This document shows positions 51,267-60,987 of a stretch of DNA of 64,000 bases, piece after piece. The stretch covers positions 76,997 through 140,996 of the forward strand of contig JADLFN010000046.1 of assembly GCA_020845475.1 (NCBI GenBank). Direction: 5' to 3'. Below the pieces are notes generated by a model. The model ran no database searches and was not told the origin of the DNA. It was given only the letters and a program-made list of their open reading frames with translations. The DNA is from Planctomycetota bacterium. GTDB taxonomy: Bacteria; Planctomycetota; UBA8742; UBA2392. The translations under genes were made by a program, and so were the position numbers. The first letter of the stretch is position 1; each line of letters starts with the position of its first letter.

Positions 51267-52964
51267 CTAGCGCACGTGCCACACGTCGGCCAGTGCTTTC
51301 CAGTTCGCGAAGTAATAAACCGCAAACCACGCCATGAAGAGCAGCACCAGCGCCACGGTGCCTTTGGCCTTGAGTCCCGTCTTGCTCGGCTGCCAGTCGC
51401 TGGTGATGAGCGCCAGGTTGCTCTTCATGCGCTCCATGTCCTGCCAGCCCTCAATCGGCCCGCCCTTGTTGGACTTGCCGAAGAAGACCGCCACAACCGT
51501 CGTCAGCACGAAGATCAGCACGCCGGTGAAAGTAACCACGCCGCCAATGCCCAGCAGTGCCAGCCACGGCCCTGCGCCCTCGACGCCGCTCAGCGGAGTG
51601 CGCCGCGGCGCGCCGTGCATGCCCGCCGCGACCATGCCAATGGCCATCATGCTCAGGCCCAGCGCGAAGATGTAGGGCTGCAGGCGGCAGAGTGCCTTGA
51701 CCGGGTATTCGCGGCGCCAGATCAACGGCACGACATAATAGGCCAAGCCCATGAACGCCAGCGAGGTGCCGCCGGCAACAGTCATATGGAAGTGGCCGGG
51801 AATGCGCAGCGTGTTGTGAGCAATGATATTGATCTGGTGCGTTCCAAGGGTCACGCCGGTCACGCCGCCGCCAAAGCCGAAGATGAACAGTGAAAGGAAC
51901 ATCGCGGAGAAGCCCGGGTCTTTCCAGGGCGCAGCCTTGAGCCAGCCGAAGAGGCCTTCATTGAAGCCCTTCTTGCGCATGGCAATTTCAACCGAGGCCG
52001 GCACGGTGAAGCCGTGAATCATGGAGGCGAGTACCGCCAGGTAGAGCGCATAGGAAGTATTCCACATCTTCCATTCCGCGCTCACACCCGGGTCCACCAG
52101 CAGGTGGTGCGCCGAGGCCAGGTTGATGAAGAGAATGTAGAGCACAAAGGCGACGCGGCATACCGACTGGCTCAGCGGGCGTGCGCCCGTGGTCAGCGTG
52201 GCCAGCAGGTACCACACGGCGACGTGCGCGGCAACGTTGATCTGCTGCGAGGGGTGGCCAAGGCCCCACCACACGAGGCGGTAAACAGCGGGGTCAATGT
52301 CTGAAACGCTGCCCCAGCCGATGCCGAGCGATGCCAGGAACGTCGGCACCATGATAGCCGCGCCGTGCAGCAGCGTGAGGACGGCAATGATCGCGGCGGC
52401 AATGGCGCCGAACACGACCAGCGGCACGGAGCCCTTGTAAGTCCTGTCGCGGCGCGCGATGTAGATGCACAGGAAGAAGTTGATGACGGCAATCAGCGTG
52501 CCGACGGCAAAGGAAACAATGCCGCCATAGAAAACCGGGTCAGCGGCAAGCGGCGGGTAGGACGTCATCAGCACGTCGCCCTTGCCCTGAAGAATGGTGA
52601 TATTCACAGCCAGCGCGCCGCCGGCCATGAGTATGAACCCGACCCAGGCCAGCGCCGGCGACGCTAATCGACTTTTCAACAGCGTGGTGCCGGCGAAGTA
52701 CAGGATCGCGATCTCCATGAAAATAATCCAGAAGATCAGCATGTTCAGGCCGTGGAATGTGAGTACCCGGTAATAGGTCAGGTCGCTCACAAAACGCACG
52801 ACTTCCCAGCGCGTCAGCGCCACGGTGATGCCGGCGAGCGCGCCGATCAGCAGCGAGACGACGGCGGCCACGGCGTTGAGCTTGATGAAGCGCTCGGCTT
52901 CGAGGCACACCGGCAGCCCGGTGGTGTCGCAGACGCGCATCTTGTTCGGCAGGAAATTTTCCAT
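51267..52964 (-). CDS. B-type heme-copper oxidase subunit I lacking the active-site Tyr (candidate NO reductase, eNOR-like)
   Basis: This 565-residue protein has about 14 helices. Heme ligands are H71 (LTFHGLN) and H391/H393 in RIPGHFHMTVAG; CuB ligands are H237 and H286/H287 (SAHHLLVDPG). The segment is GLGHPSQQINVAA, so position +4 from H237, Tyr in O2-reducing A- and B-type oxidases, is Q241. Loss of that Tyr is the mark of NO-reducing members of the superfamily. The CuA subunit II next door shows B-type origin. It probably reduces NO (made by NirS) or acts in a related role. A few heme-copper enzymes with atypical sites still have unknown activity. Confidence 0.82.
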   Translation of the reverse strand: MENFLPNKMRVCDTTGLPVCLEAERFIKLNAVAAVVSLLIGALAGITVALTRWEVVRFVSDLTYYRVLTFHGLNMLIFWIIFMEIAILYFAGTTLLKSRLASPALAWVGFILMAGGALAVNITILQGKGDVLMTSYPPLAADPVFYGGIVSFAVGTLIAVINFFLCIYIARRDRTYKGSVPLVVFGAIAAAIIAVLTLLHGAAIMVPTFLASLGIGWGSVSDIDPAVYRLVWWGLGHPSQQINVAAHVAVWYLLATLTTGARPLSQSVCRVAFVLYILFINLASAHHLLVDPGVSAEWKMWNTSYALYLAVLASMIHGFTVPASVEIAMRKKGFNEGLFGWLKAAPWKDPGFSAMFLSLFIFGFGGGVTGVTLGTHQINIIAHNTLRIPGHFHMTVAGGTSLAFMGLAYYVVPLIWRREYPVKALCRLQPYIFALGLSMMAIGMVAAGMHGAPRRTPLSGVEGAGPWLALLGIGGVVTFTGVLIFVLTTVVAVFFGKSNKGGPIEGWQDMERMKSNLALITSDWQPSKTGLKAKGTVALVLLFMAWFAVYYFANWKALADVWHVR

Positions 52965-52976
52965 TGGGGTCCCCCG

Positions 52977-53537
52977 CTATTCGACAATGATCTTGCCGCG
53001 CATGTCGGCATGCTCGCCGCCGCAGAATTCATTGCAGATGATGGTGAATTCGCCCGTGGTCGTGGGCGTGATGCGCAGCACGTGGTCATAACCCGGCAGC
53101 ACGTGGAAATTCATGTTCAGGCCCTGCTCCCCCTGCACCGAGAGGCCGTGCTGGAAATCGAGCGAGGACACATGCAGGCGGTACTCCACGCCCTTTTTCA
53201 GCTTGAGCACGGGATACCAGCGCCAGGCGCGGCCAATCAGGTAGATGTCACTGCCCGGCGCGGGCTCGCACACCGGCACCTTTTCCGGCGCGCGGTTGGG
53301 GTACGTGACCTCCATCGTTCCCGTACGTGTCGCCTGGACGAACTTTTCCGTGCGCGTGTTGAAGTCGCCGGGCGCGACTTTGTACGCCTCGCCGGAACTG
53401 GTCTGTTTGCCCTTGAGGTGCCAATAGGGCATGGCGATGGAAAGCACGATGCACCAGACGAGCGACAGCCCGATCCACATTTTCTCTGCGCCATGGGGCG
53501 GTTCGCACCAGTCGGCGGGAGGCTGAGTTATGCTCAT
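52977..53537 (-). CDS. CuA-containing subunit II of the B-type oxidase/NOR complex
   Basis: This 186-residue protein has a short N-terminal membrane helix (about 20-40) followed by a cupredoxin domain. CuA ligands are in SSLDFQHGLSV (His) and ICNEFCGGEHADM (Cys, Glu, Cys, His, Met). It is short compared with classical COX2, as in ba3-type subunit II. It receives electrons from a cytochrome c (a lipoprotein c-type heme gene lies at 55621) and passes them to subunit I. SCO downstream is the expected CuA loader. It lies 12 nt upstream of subunit I. Confidence 0.88.
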   Translation of the reverse strand: MSITQPPADWCEPPHGAEKMWIGLSLVWCIVLSIAMPYWHLKGKQTSSGEAYKVAPGDFNTRTEKFVQATRTGTMEVTYPNRAPEKVPVCEPAPGSDIYLIGRAWRWYPVLKLKKGVEYRLHVSSLDFQHGLSVQGEQGLNMNFHVLPGYDHVLRITPTTTGEFTIICNEFCGGEHADMRGKIIVE

Positions 53538-53574
53538 ATTTCATTCTCCATGGCCTTGTCGGCCTCTTGTGACA

Positions 53575-53781
53575 TTACGGTGCTTCAGACGGGTCCGTTT
53601 TCGCGCCAAACAGCCCGGCGATCTCGTCGCAGAACCCGGCGAGATGCGTTTGGGCGCAGCGCTGCGATTTCGGCATCAACGCCAGCGGCAGCGCCGCCGC
53701 CAAGGCGCACAGCAGAACGCCGCCCAACACGGCCAGAATGCCGGCGCGGTCAAACCCTGTTGTCTCGTTGTGGTCTAACAC
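53575..53781 (-). CDS. Small single-pass membrane protein
   Basis: This 68-residue protein starts with GTG at 53781 and has AGAGAG upstream. It has one hydrophobic helix (about 13-35), then a tail with two Cys and Asp/Glu residues. It lies between the first oxidase-like gene and the CuA subunit. It is probably an accessory subunit. It is too short for domain recognition. Confidence 0.65.
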   Translation of the reverse strand: MLDHNETTGFDRAGILAVLGGVLLCALAAALPLALMPKSQRCAQTHLAGFCDEIAGLFGAKTDPSEAP

Positions 53782-53817
53782 GATAAATCTCTCTAAATAT
53801 CCGAATATAAGCCAGCT

Positions 53818-53985
53818 TTATGGCAGTTCTGCGGGCTTGAGCAGAAACCACTCCACCAGCCCCCACACCGTATAGGAGAGCGTCGGTATCACGATGCCCA
53901 GCACCAGCAGCAGCCACGGGTTGTCCAGTATTTTCTGGATCGTGCCGGGCGGAGGTCCTTCGTCCTGCGTCGTTGCTTCTGCCAT
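53818..53985 (-). CDS. Small single-pass membrane protein (55 aa)
   Basis: The frame 53985 to 53818 encodes 55 residues: an acidic N-terminus, then NPWLLLVLGIVIPTLSYTVWG, one transmembrane helix, and a short tail. GGGAGG is 9 nt upstream of the ATG. It begins 2 nt after the stop of the oxidase-like gene, so it is likely its small subunit, like the tiny extra subunits of B- and C-type oxidases. Confidence 0.7.
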   Translation of the reverse strand: MAEATTQDEGPPPGTIQKILDNPWLLLVLGIVIPTLSYTVWGLVEWFLLKPAELP

Positions 53986-53987
53986 GA

Positions 53988-55469
53988 TCAAGCCTCCCTC
54001 ATAACCGGCGCTTCCGCACGCTGGCGGTTGCGCCACGCCGAAATCACCAGAATCACAAACAGGCCGCCGCCGGCGACTGCCAGCACGCCGCCAATGGCCA
54101 TGATCGCCAGGCCCAGGTGCTGTTGCGCTGTGCTGACCTGCTGCTCCGCGCCGTAAACCTTGCGCGCCATGCCGTGCAGGCCCGCGAGTGCCAGCCCCAC
54201 CACGAACGTCACCTGGCCCACGCCAAACAACAGCGGTTGAATCGCGGCCGCGCGCTTGCCCTTCTCGCCGAGCTGGCCAAGTTTCAAGTGCGCCATCAGC
54301 GGGAACGCCGCGGCCATGAACGCCGCCGTCACGCCGCCGATGCTGGCGTGATAGTGCGCCGGAATCATCACGTTCGAGCCCGAGATCAGCGCCCCGCAGA
54401 TGAAGCCCGTCAGGGTCAAAGCCGCGCTTGCGCCAAAGCCCGCCACGCCCGGCTCCAGCCACCAGCGGCGCGGCATCAAGCCCGCGCGGGCGCGGCGAAC
54501 CAGAGCGACGACAAGCAGCACGAGCATCACCAGTACGCCGGGGAAAATGCCCCAGCGCATGAGTTCCGTGAAGGCGGAGAAGTAGCTGCCGGTCTGCGCG
54601 CCCTGCAGCGCGACAAGCGGGCCCGCAAGATGCGGCAGGATCAGGGCCCCGAAGATGAAAGTTGCAACGCGGCGCGAAACCGGCGAGCCGCCCAGCGCTG
54701 GCGCAAGCAGAATCAGCCACGCCGCCATCATGGCCGCGACGTTGGCCACTTGCAGGATGTGCCCGCCGCCCCAGAAGGTGCTTTCATAGAAGTGCAGCGG
54801 GTAGAGCGGCTCGCGCGTGTAAACGGCGGGCAGCGTCTGGGCCGAGGCCGCCATGGTGATCAGCGCGACGATGAAAGCCAAGGCGCACGCGCGCAGCCCC
54901 GGCATGGCGGCTGCGGGCAGGAGTGTGTGCGCCTTCATTTCTTCCCGGGCCAGGGTCAGCGGGCCGGTGATGAAGCCCGCCAGCATGCCGGCGCCAAACA
55001 GGCCCAGCCCGGCCAAAAACACCGGGTGATCGAGCACGGGCACATAATTGGAAAGCACGGGCTCGGCCTGCGGCCAGGCCAGCGAAAGCAGCATCAACGC
55101 TGTGCCGGCCATCGCCGCAACCGCCGCCGCGCGCCGCAGCAATCCCGGCGCGCCCCGAGCGGGCACAAGTTGGAACAGGGCCAGCTCCATGGCGCCGAAC
55201 CACACCAACAGGGCCAAATCAACGTGCACAACCAGGAAGCGCTTGGCAAACGTCGGATCCTGGATGAGCGTGCTCAGACCGGGCGTGCGGCCAATAACCG
55301 GGATGAAGGCAAACACGCCGGCGATCACCAGCGCCACGAAGGCCAGCGCAAACCAGGCGCGCGAAAGCGCCACCGCCAGTGATGTCACAGCAGGCGTAGC
55401 CGCACGCACGGGCTCAGTTCGCATGCGCGCGGGGCTCTTTGCCGGCAGCTCCAGTGTGGCCAAGGTCAT
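53988..55469 (-). CDS. Second heme-copper-oxidase-like subunit I with atypical active site
   Basis: This 493-residue protein has about 12 helices. Oxidase-like landmarks are H82 in LVVHVDLALLVWF, H237 in WGGGHILQVAN and H372/H374 in PAHYHASIGG. The helix that should carry the CuB His pair reads LILPHLAGP, so P279 stands where the first His is expected, beside H280. Position +4 from H237 is Val and +3 is Gln. The fold is that of the superfamily but the metal site differs from both classical oxidases and NorB. The start at 55469 follows GGAA. It opens the operon behind a consensus-like sigma54 site. Its reaction is unknown. Confidence 0.72.
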   Translation of the reverse strand: MTLATLELPAKSPARMRTEPVRAATPAVTSLAVALSRAWFALAFVALVIAGVFAFIPVIGRTPGLSTLIQDPTFAKRFLVVHVDLALLVWFGAMELALFQLVPARGAPGLLRRAAAVAAMAGTALMLLSLAWPQAEPVLSNYVPVLDHPVFLAGLGLFGAGMLAGFITGPLTLAREEMKAHTLLPAAAMPGLRACALAFIVALITMAASAQTLPAVYTREPLYPLHFYESTFWGGGHILQVANVAAMMAAWLILLAPALGGSPVSRRVATFIFGALILPHLAGPLVALQGAQTGSYFSAFTELMRWGIFPGVLVMLVLLVVALVRRARAGLMPRRWWLEPGVAGFGASAALTLTGFICGALISGSNVMIPAHYHASIGGVTAAFMAAAFPLMAHLKLGQLGEKGKRAAAIQPLLFGVGQVTFVVGLALAGLHGMARKVYGAEQQVSTAQQHLGLAIMAIGGVLAVAGGGLFVILVISAWRNRQRAEAPVMREA

Positions 55470-55502
55470 GGGCGATTCCGCAACGAGAATGCTGATTGCA
55501 TT

Positions 55503-55517
55503 GCAACCTTCGTGCCA
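55503..55517 (-). promoter_or_regulatory. Sigma54 (-24/-12) promoter of the respiratory operon
   Basis: The minus strand has TGGCAC, 5 nt, then TTGC, followed by A: a perfect match to the -24/-12 consensus (55517-55512 and 55506-55503). It lies 34-48 nt before the ATG at 55469. An NtrC-type sigma54 activator is encoded 2 kb away. Confidence 0.85.
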
Positions 55518-55533
55518 TCGCCGCCCCCGGCGC

Positions 55534-55558
55534 GTGCAGCGCGGTTCTGGCGCTGCAC
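55534..55558. promoter_or_regulatory. Inverted repeat between divergent promoters
   Basis: Arms GTGCAGCGC (55534-55542) and GCGCTGCAC (55550-55558) flank 7 nt. It lies between the two divergent sigma54 promoters, with the right arm overlapping the +strand site. It could be the enhancer site of the NtrC-type regulator or a repressor operator. Confidence 0.45.
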
Positions 55559-55562
55559 TTGC
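55548..55562 (+). promoter_or_regulatory. Sigma54 (-24/-12) promoter of the cytochrome c/regulator unit
   Basis: TGGC (55548-55551), 7 nt, TTGC (55559-55562) matches the -24/-12 core. The start codon is at 55621. Its match to the AC after TGGC is poorer than in the minus-strand site. Confidence 0.65.
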
Positions 55563-55620
55563 TTGCGTGTTCACCACGCAGGGAGTATCTGTACCCCTGC
55601 ACTTCAACCAAGGAACACAC

Positions 55621-56073
55621 ATGAAACGCATCATGCTTGCTGCCATGGCGGTTGCCGCCGTCAGCTTCGCCGTCGCCTGTGGCGGCAACACGGCCGCACC
55701 CAAGGGCAACCAGCCCGCCGCAGCCGCGCGGCCAGAAACGCCTGCGGACTTCAAGGACAAGAAGAACGCGCTCAACGGCAATGCCGACGCGATCAAGGCC
55801 GGCGAGGGACTGTTCAAGGCGCAGTGCGCCTCCTGCCATGGCAACGAAGCCGATGGCAACAGCGACGCCGGCAAAGCGCTCAAGCCCCAGGCGGGCAACC
55901 TGCGCGCCGCCGATTTCCAGGCCATGAGCGACGGCTACATCTACTGGCGCATTACCAAGGGCGGCATTGGCGCCAACATCTCCGGCTCGGCAATGCAGGC
56001 GTTTGAAACGAACCTCAGCGAGGATCAGCGCTGGCAGGTCATCGCCTATCTGCGCAGCCTGTCCGCGAAGTAA
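55621..56073 (+). CDS. Class I c-type cytochrome lipoprotein
   Basis: The 150-residue product has a signal ending AVSFAVACGG, so it is a membrane-bound lipoprotein, followed by a single heme c motif CASCH (residues 61-65) and a distal Met candidate. It is a natural electron donor to the CuA subunit and to NirS. It is divergent from the oxidase operon and shares the promoter region. AAGGAA lies before the ATG. Confidence 0.88.
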   Translation: MKRIMLAAMAVAAVSFAVACGGNTAAPKGNQPAAAARPETPADFKDKKNALNGNADAIKAGEGLFKAQCASCHGNEADGNSDAGKALKPQAGNLRAADFQAMSDGYIYWRITKGGIGANISGSAMQAFETNLSEDQRWQVIAYLRSLSAK

Positions 56074-56119
56074 GCGTCTTCACGCGCCGAAGAGGCCGTG
56101 AGACAATCGGACGCAAGGC

Positions 56120-57474
56120 ATGCCGCCAGAGAAGCAAAGCCAGGGCGCCAGCGAACTCTCTTTCGAGAGCGTCGAACGGCTGCGCGCCCTGCGCGATCTT
56201 CAATGGCTCACGCGCCTGCGCTGGTTCGCGATTCTGGGCGTGACACTCACCGCCGGCGCGGCTGCTCAATTGCACCTGCTCAGCACACCCATCTGGCCAC
56301 TGCTGACCGTGGCGTGCCTGATGGGCATTTACAACGCCCTGCTGGACTGGCGCTTCAGCGGTTCGGCGGCGCCCGAAACCAGCCGCGTTTTGCGGGCCAT
56401 TCTCGGCCAGATGCTGGTGGACATCGTTGCGCTGACGCTGCTGCTGCACTGGTCGGGCTCCTGGGCCAATCCCTTTGCCATGTACTTCGTGTTCCACGCG
56501 GCAATCGCAGCGATGTTCTTGCCGCGCGCGCAGGCCTGGCTGGTGGGGTTGGTCGCGTTTCAACTGCACGCGGGTGCCGTGGCGCTCGAAGCCGCGGGCG
56601 TGCTGCCCAGCTATCCCCTCATCGGCGCCGAGCGTGCTCCGGGGCTCACGTTCACGCTGGGCTACATCGCGGCCTTTGGCACCATGCTTGCCGGCGTGGT
56701 GTTCTTCGTGCAGACCATCGCCCAGCGGCAGCGGCAAGCCGAGCGCCAGCGCGTTGAGCGCGAGCGCGTGGCGGTGTCGCTCGAGCGCCTGGCGCGCGTG
56801 GGTGAAGTCTCGGCGGGCGTGGCCCACTCCGTGCGCAATCCGCTGCATGGCCTGCTGAATTGCGTTGAGATCCTGGAGCGCCGCCTCAAAGGCGACGCCG
56901 AAATCGCCGAGATCACCTCCATGATGCGCGAGGGCCTCAAGCGCATTGAGCAGGTCACGGCGCGCTTGCTGGTACTTTCGCGCGATGACCCGCTGCGCAA
57001 GCAGCCTACCGGGCTCAATGCCCTGGTGCGCGAAGCCGCGCGCATGGTGCGCGCCGGCGCCCCTAAATCCAAGATCCACGAAGAGCTGGACACAAGCGGC
57101 GACGGGCTGGTGGAAATCGACCAGGCGCGCTTCTCCGAGGCATTAATCAACGTGCTTGATAACGCCGTCGCGGCCTGCCGCGACAAGGGCGAAGTCACTG
57201 TCAAGGCGCGCATTGACGGGCAACGCCACCTGGCCCGCGTCGAGGTCTGCGACAGCGGCAGCGGCATTGATCCCGCTGTGCTGCCGCGCGTGTTTGACCC
57301 GTTTTTCACGACCAAAGCCGTGGGCGAGGGAACTGGCTTGGGACTTGCCATTGCCAAGCGTACACTGGAGCAGCATGGCGGGGAGATTACCGTCAAGAGC
57401 CAGAAGGGCGTGGGCACGCAGGTGCTGCTGACCCTGCCGGCAAGCAACGGTCAAACGGCAAGGCTGGAAAACTC

Positions 57475-57478
<4 letters not shown>
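56120..57478 (+). CDS. RegB/PrrB-like membrane histidine kinase
   Basis: This 452-residue protein has six N-terminal helices (about 33-195) with LRWFAILG at the start and GSWANPF (113-119) in a loop, close to the GGxxNPF quinone-binding heptapeptide of RegB. Phospho-acceptor H236 is in [11 protein letters not shown]. HATPase motifs are [16 protein letters not shown] and [10 protein letters not shown]. RegB homologues sense the redox state of the quinone pool. A Cys (C248) lies soon after the His. It overlaps the response-regulator gene by ATGA, forming a pair. Confidence 0.85.
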
Positions 57479-58860
<1,382 letters not shown>

Positions 58861-59047
58861 AGCGGTTCTGGAATTCTGTAGCGGCATCTGCTGGTGGCGG
58901 GCTTCGCGTCTGCTCGCAACACCAAATCCAAAACCGCTCTCGCGCCCAAGTTTCGGCAACGCGCGCCGAATTCTCGGCGTGACACAATCACGAAGACACT
59001 CCTCGTTGAGATAAAAGGACTTTATTGTCGTTTTATCAGGCCATTTG

Positions 59048-59065
59048 TTTGAACGGTCGTTCAAA
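59048..59065. promoter_or_regulatory. Palindromic operator-like site upstream of nirS
   Basis: TTTGAACG-GT-CGTTCAAA has perfect 8-nt arms and lies 16 nt before the -24 element. It does not match the FNR/NnrR spacing (TTGAT-N4-ATCAA). It could bind a TetR-type repressor, or be a site for the NtrC-like activator. Confidence 0.55.
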
Positions 59066-59080
59066 ATTCGACAACGCGTA

Positions 59081-59095
59081 TGGCTTGCCTTTTGC
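59081..59095 (+). promoter_or_regulatory. Sigma54 (-24/-12) promoter of nirS
   Basis: TGGC (59081-59084), 7 nt, TTGC (59092-59095) matches the core. The predicted start of transcription leaves a leader of about 80 nt before the ATG at 59187. The 326-base gap 58861-59186 holds this site and the palindrome and no gene. Confidence 0.7.
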
Positions 59096-59186
59096 GTTAG
59101 CACCCCTACCTGGAGGCTGCGGCCACGACGGTCGCTCGCAACCCAAGGCAACGCGAACGCGGAACAACTTGAGCAAGGGGGTGCAT

Positions 59187-60935
59187 ATGGGATCTCGGAC
59201 ACTACTGACTTTGAGTCTGCTGCTGGCCAGCGCGAGCCTCTTTGGCTTGCTCGCGTTCACCACCGGCTGCGGGCCGCAAGCCGGCAAAGCCAACGCCGGC
59301 AACGCCGTGGCGCAGGGTAATGCCGCGCCTGAAGGCGGCGGCGGTGGTGGCAACGGCGCGGCGGGCAGCGCGCTGTGCACGCCCGCTGAAATGGAAACGG
59401 CCAAGGACATTTACTTTGACCGCTGCGCAGGTTGCCACGGCGTACTGCGCCAGGGCGCCACAGGCAAGAAACTCACGCCCGACGTGACGGGCAAACTCGG
59501 TACCGCCTACCTCGAGAACATCATTTTCAACGGCACCGCCGGCGGCATGCCGGACTGGGGCAAGCAGGGCGTGCTGACCAAAGCCGAAGCCAACCTGATG
59601 GCGCGCTACATCCAGGTTGATCCGCCCAAGCCGCCGGAACCCACGATTGCCGACATCCGCGCCTCGTGGAAAGTCCACGTCGCCGTGGACAAGCGCCCCA
59701 CGCAGCCGCCCGCCGGCCGCAACTGGGAGAACTACTTCGGCATCATCCTGCGTGACGTCGGCAAGGTGGCGATTGTTGACGGCGACAAGAAAGAACTCGT
59801 CAGCATCGTCGACAGCGGCTTTGCCGTGCACATCCTGCGCACCTCAGCTACCGGCCGCTATTTCTACACCATCGGCCGCGACGGCAAAGTGACGATCATC
59901 GACTTGTGGATGGAGAAGCCCGCGACGGTCGCCGAATGCAAGATCGGCAGCGATGCGCGCAGCGTTGACTCCTCCAAGTACAAGGGCTTCGAAGACAAGT
60001 ACCTGATCGTCGGCGGATATTGGCCGCCCGCGATGGTGATCCTCGATGGTCTGACGCTGGAACCGCTCAAGATGCACCGCACCAGCGATTACACCCACGA
60101 CATCGGGCCCGATGGCAAAATCAACGTCGAGTACAAGGAAGAAGCCCGCGTGGCCTCCATCGTTTCCTCGCACCACGACCCGCTCTGGGTGGTGAACGTG
60201 AAGGAAGCCGGCATGATCTGGCTCGTTGATTACTCCAACATCGACGCGCTGCGCATCACCAAGATTGAGGCCGACACCGCGCTGCACGACGGCGGCTGGG
60301 ACGGCACCAAGCGCTACTTCCTTGTCGCGGCCAACGCCAAGAACAAGGTCGCGATTGTCGACACCGTGGACAAGAAGCTCGTCGGCATCCCGCTCACCGA
60401 GGGTGTGAAGCCGCACCCGGGCCGCGGCGCGAACCTGATTCACGAGAAGTACGGTCCGCTCTGGGCCACGGGCCACATCGGCAGCAACCACGTCAGCTTC
60501 GTCGGCACGGACCCGGCGAGCCACAGCCAGTACGCCTGGAAGATTGCCAAGGTGACGACCCTGCCCGGCGACGGCGGCGGCAACCTGTTCATCAAGACGC
60601 ACCCGGAATCCGAACACATCTGGTGCGACCGCCCGCTCCACAACGACCCGAAGCTCGCCACGTCGCTCTTCGTCCTCGATAAGAAGACGCTCGAGAACAA
60701 GAAGACGATCGAGATTCCCGAGAAGTGGCGCAACGGAACGCGCGCTGTGCACCTAGAATACAACAAAGCGGGAGATGAAGTGTGGGTCGCAGTCTGGGGC
60801 AAGAAGGACCAGCCCACTGCCATTCTGGTGTACGACGACAAGACGCTGCAGTTGAAGGCCGAAATCACGGGCGACTGGGTTCGCACGCCCACGGGCCACT
60901 TCAACGTCTGGAACACGACCAAGGATATCTACTAA
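59187..60935 (+). CDS. nirS: Cytochrome cd1 nitrite reductase, predicted lipoprotein
   Basis: This enzyme reduces nitrite to NO in the periplasm. The 582-residue precursor has a lipoprotein signal (FTTGC, Cys28), a Gly-rich linker, a class I heme c domain with CAGCH (80-84), and the eight-bladed cytochrome d1 propeller with ARVASIVSSHH, LHDGGWDG and PHPGRGAN. These contain the active-site His pair, and TPTGHFNVWNT is close to the C-terminus. Length and motifs fit NirS rather than NirN or NirF. A membrane-tethered NirS is unusual, since typical NirS is soluble. AAGGGGG is 7 nt before the ATG. d1-heme genes are not in the window. Confidence 0.9.
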   Translation: MGSRTLLTLSLLLASASLFGLLAFTTGCGPQAGKANAGNAVAQGNAAPEGGGGGGNGAAGSALCTPAEMETAKDIYFDRCAGCHGVLRQGATGKKLTPDVTGKLGTAYLENIIFNGTAGGMPDWGKQGVLTKAEANLMARYIQVDPPKPPEPTIADIRASWKVHVAVDKRPTQPPAGRNWENYFGIILRDVGKVAIVDGDKKELVSIVDSGFAVHILRTSATGRYFYTIGRDGKVTIIDLWMEKPATVAECKIGSDARSVDSSKYKGFEDKYLIVGGYWPPAMVILDGLTLEPLKMHRTSDYTHDIGPDGKINVEYKEEARVASIVSSHHDPLWVVNVKEAGMIWLVDYSNIDALRITKIEADTALHDGGWDGTKRYFLVAANAKNKVAIVDTVDKKLVGIPLTEGVKPHPGRGANLIHEKYGPLWATGHIGSNHVSFVGTDPASHSQYAWKIAKVTTLPGDGGGNLFIKTHPESEHIWCDRPLHNDPKLATSLFVLDKKTLENKKTIEIPEKWRNGTRAVHLEYNKAGDEVWVAVWGKKDQPTAILVYDDKTLQLKAEITGDWVRTPTGHFNVWNTTKDIY

Positions 60936-60948
60936 TCGACTCACAAAC

Positions 60949-60970
60949 GGGGCCGGCGCAAGCCGGCCCC
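60949..60970. repeat. 9-bp hairpin in the nirS-propeller gap
   Basis: GGGGCCGGC and GCCGGCCCC enclose GCAA. It lies 14 nt past the nirS stop and just before the Shine-Dalgarno GGAGGT of the next gene. It could limit read-through or stabilise the nirS mRNA. There is no U-tract. Confidence 0.6.
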
Positions 60971-60987
60971 TGCTGGAGGTACCGGAC

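Noticed and set aside
59048-59065. FNR/NnrR box at the nirS promoter
   Set aside because: TTGA and TCAA half-sites are 8 nt apart instead of the 6 of an FNR site, and the inner bases do not match.
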